Assembly (NCBI RefSeq): GCF_004341245.1 | Contig: NZ_SLWY01000008.1 | Coordinates: 1 to 64,000, forward strand | Reading direction: 5' to 3' | DNA: 64,000 nucleotides | Source of the DNA: Plasticicumulans lactativorans | GTDB taxonomy: Bacteria > Pseudomonadota > Gammaproteobacteria > Competibacterales > Competibacteraceae | In this document: positions 63,464 through 64,000 of the stretch, in pieces | Numbering within the stretch: the first letter of the stretch is position 1 | Layout of the letters: every line of letters starts with the position of its first letter | The notes under the pieces: generated by a model | What the model saw: the letters and a program-made list of their open reading frames with translations, nothing else | The model's database searches: none | Told to the model about the DNA's origin: nothing | Translations under genes and position numbers: made by a program

Positions 63464-64000
63464 TCACATGCCGAGGTAGGCTTCCTTGACGCGCTCGTTC
63501 TCCAGCAGCCGCGGGCCGGCGTCGGAGAGCACGATCTCGCCGGTCTCGATCACGTAGCCGGTGTCGGCGATCGACAGCGCCGCGGCGGCGTTCTGCTCGA
63601 CGAGGAAGATCGTCATGCCCTGGCCGCGCAGCTCGCGCACCACGGCGAAGATCTCCTCCACCAGCAGCGGCGCGAGGCCCATGCTGGGCTCGTCGAGCAG
63701 CAGCAGCTTCGGGCGCGCCATCAGCGCGCGGCCGATCGCGAGCATCTGCTGCTGGCCGCCCGACAGCGTGCCCGCCGGCAGCCTGCGCTTCTCCTTGAGG
63801 ATCGGGAAACGCGCGTAGACCTTCTCGAGGTCGGCGGCGACGCCGACCTTGTCCCTGGCGTGCAGGAAGGCGCCGAGCAGCAGGTTGTCCTCGATCGACA
63901 GCGGGCCGAACACCTGCCGCCCCTCCGGGCTCTGGCTGATGCCGCGCACCACGCGCCGGTCGGCGCGCTCGCGGGTGATGTCGACGCCGTCGAACAGGAT
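63464..64000 (-). CDS. livF: Branched-chain amino acid ABC transporter ATPase LivF (C-terminal 178 aa; cut by window edge)
   Basis: The visible part reads in frame to the window end (upstream residues ILFDGVDITRERADRR). It has the Q-loop ISQSPEGRQVFGPLSIEDNL, signature LSGGQQQMLAIGRAL, Walker B LLLLDEPSMGLAPLLVEEIF and H-loop region FLVEQN. It ends YLGM, as LivF proteins typically do. Walker A and the N-terminus lie beyond 64000. It energises uptake of leucine, isoleucine, valine or urea-type substrates with LivG, LivH and LivM. Confidence 0.9.
   Translation of the reverse strand: MLFDGVDITRERADRRVVRGISQSPEGRQVFGPLSIEDNLLLGAFLHARDKVGVAADLEKVYARFPILKEKRRLPAGTLSGGQQQMLAIGRALMARPKLLLLDEPSMGLAPLLVEEIFAVVRELRGQGMTIFLVEQNAAAALSIADTGYVIETGEIVLSDAGPRLLENERVKEAYLGM

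Overview
The window is a 64 kb piece of a GC-rich (by eye about 70% GC) proteobacterial chromosome, most likely from a gammaproteobacterium. The main evidence is gene order: ygfB-pepP-ubiH-ubiI facing a ZapB-like gene, zapA, 6S RNA and fau; coaBC-dut-algC-argB; rpmB-rpmG-mutM near radC; and coaD-ferredoxin and rsmD beside ftsY-rpoH. I cannot name the genus from sequence alone. No tRNA, rRNA or CRISPR array was seen.

Layout. 1-5150: the 5' end of thiG, then acetoin/2,3-butanediol catabolism (bdhA, acoA-acoB-acoC). Paired TGTCTCGS boxes and sigma-54-like elements precede both bdhA and acoA. 5170-9000: a minus-strand run of a VanZ-like protein, patatin phospholipase, thioesterase, Rieske protein and DUF4139 protein. 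9000-15250: ubiquinone hydroxylases, pepP, ygfB, then divergently a long coiled-coil ZapB-like gene, zapA, 6S RNA and fau. 15260-19110: an accessory stretch with an AraC regulator, an EamA exporter and a formyltransferase-like gene apparently broken by about 1 kb of foreign DNA. That DNA holds two inverted REP-like palindromes, a decayed RAYT transposase and a DUF1877 gene with integron-cassette-like boundaries. 19370-25710: EVE protein, YbbA-like ATPase, tesA, MgtC-type membrane protein, secretin-like protein, dgkA, tpx, gcvH and two AhpD-fold proteins. 25760-28660: a Fur-box-preceded ferric iron ABC system without its ATPase. 29390-36165: an NdvB-like glucan synthase, then an exported ChaN-PDZ protein, M1-like peptidase and hydratase-like protein.

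36300-38200: a lower-GC deacetylase/acetyltransferase pair placed after argB. 38210-42280: argB, algC, dut and coaBC. 42310-44960: DUF3501, an Fe-S protein and rubrerythrin, probably a peroxide/iron stress operon. 45140-48610: radC, rpmB, rpmG, an HDOD/EAL-like protein and mutM. 48740-53680: potABCD plus a second PotD-like binding protein. 53790-57630: an MBL-fold hydrolase, degenerate GGDEF protein, YqhA, ferredoxin, coaD and rsmD. 57740-64000: ftsY, rpoH under a CIRCE-like operator, a K+ channel with a second TrkA-type protein, an MltB-type lytic transglycosylase and the 3' part of livF.

Most of the window is conserved housekeeping sequence. The most unusual parts are the shared regulatory architecture of bdhA and aco, the CIRCE element on rpoH together with absence of ftsEX after ftsY, the elongated ZapB-like protein with a nearly leaderless promoter, and the disrupted locus at 17.7-19.1 kb. 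I found no cluster that I can confidently call a wholly new defence or biosynthetic system.
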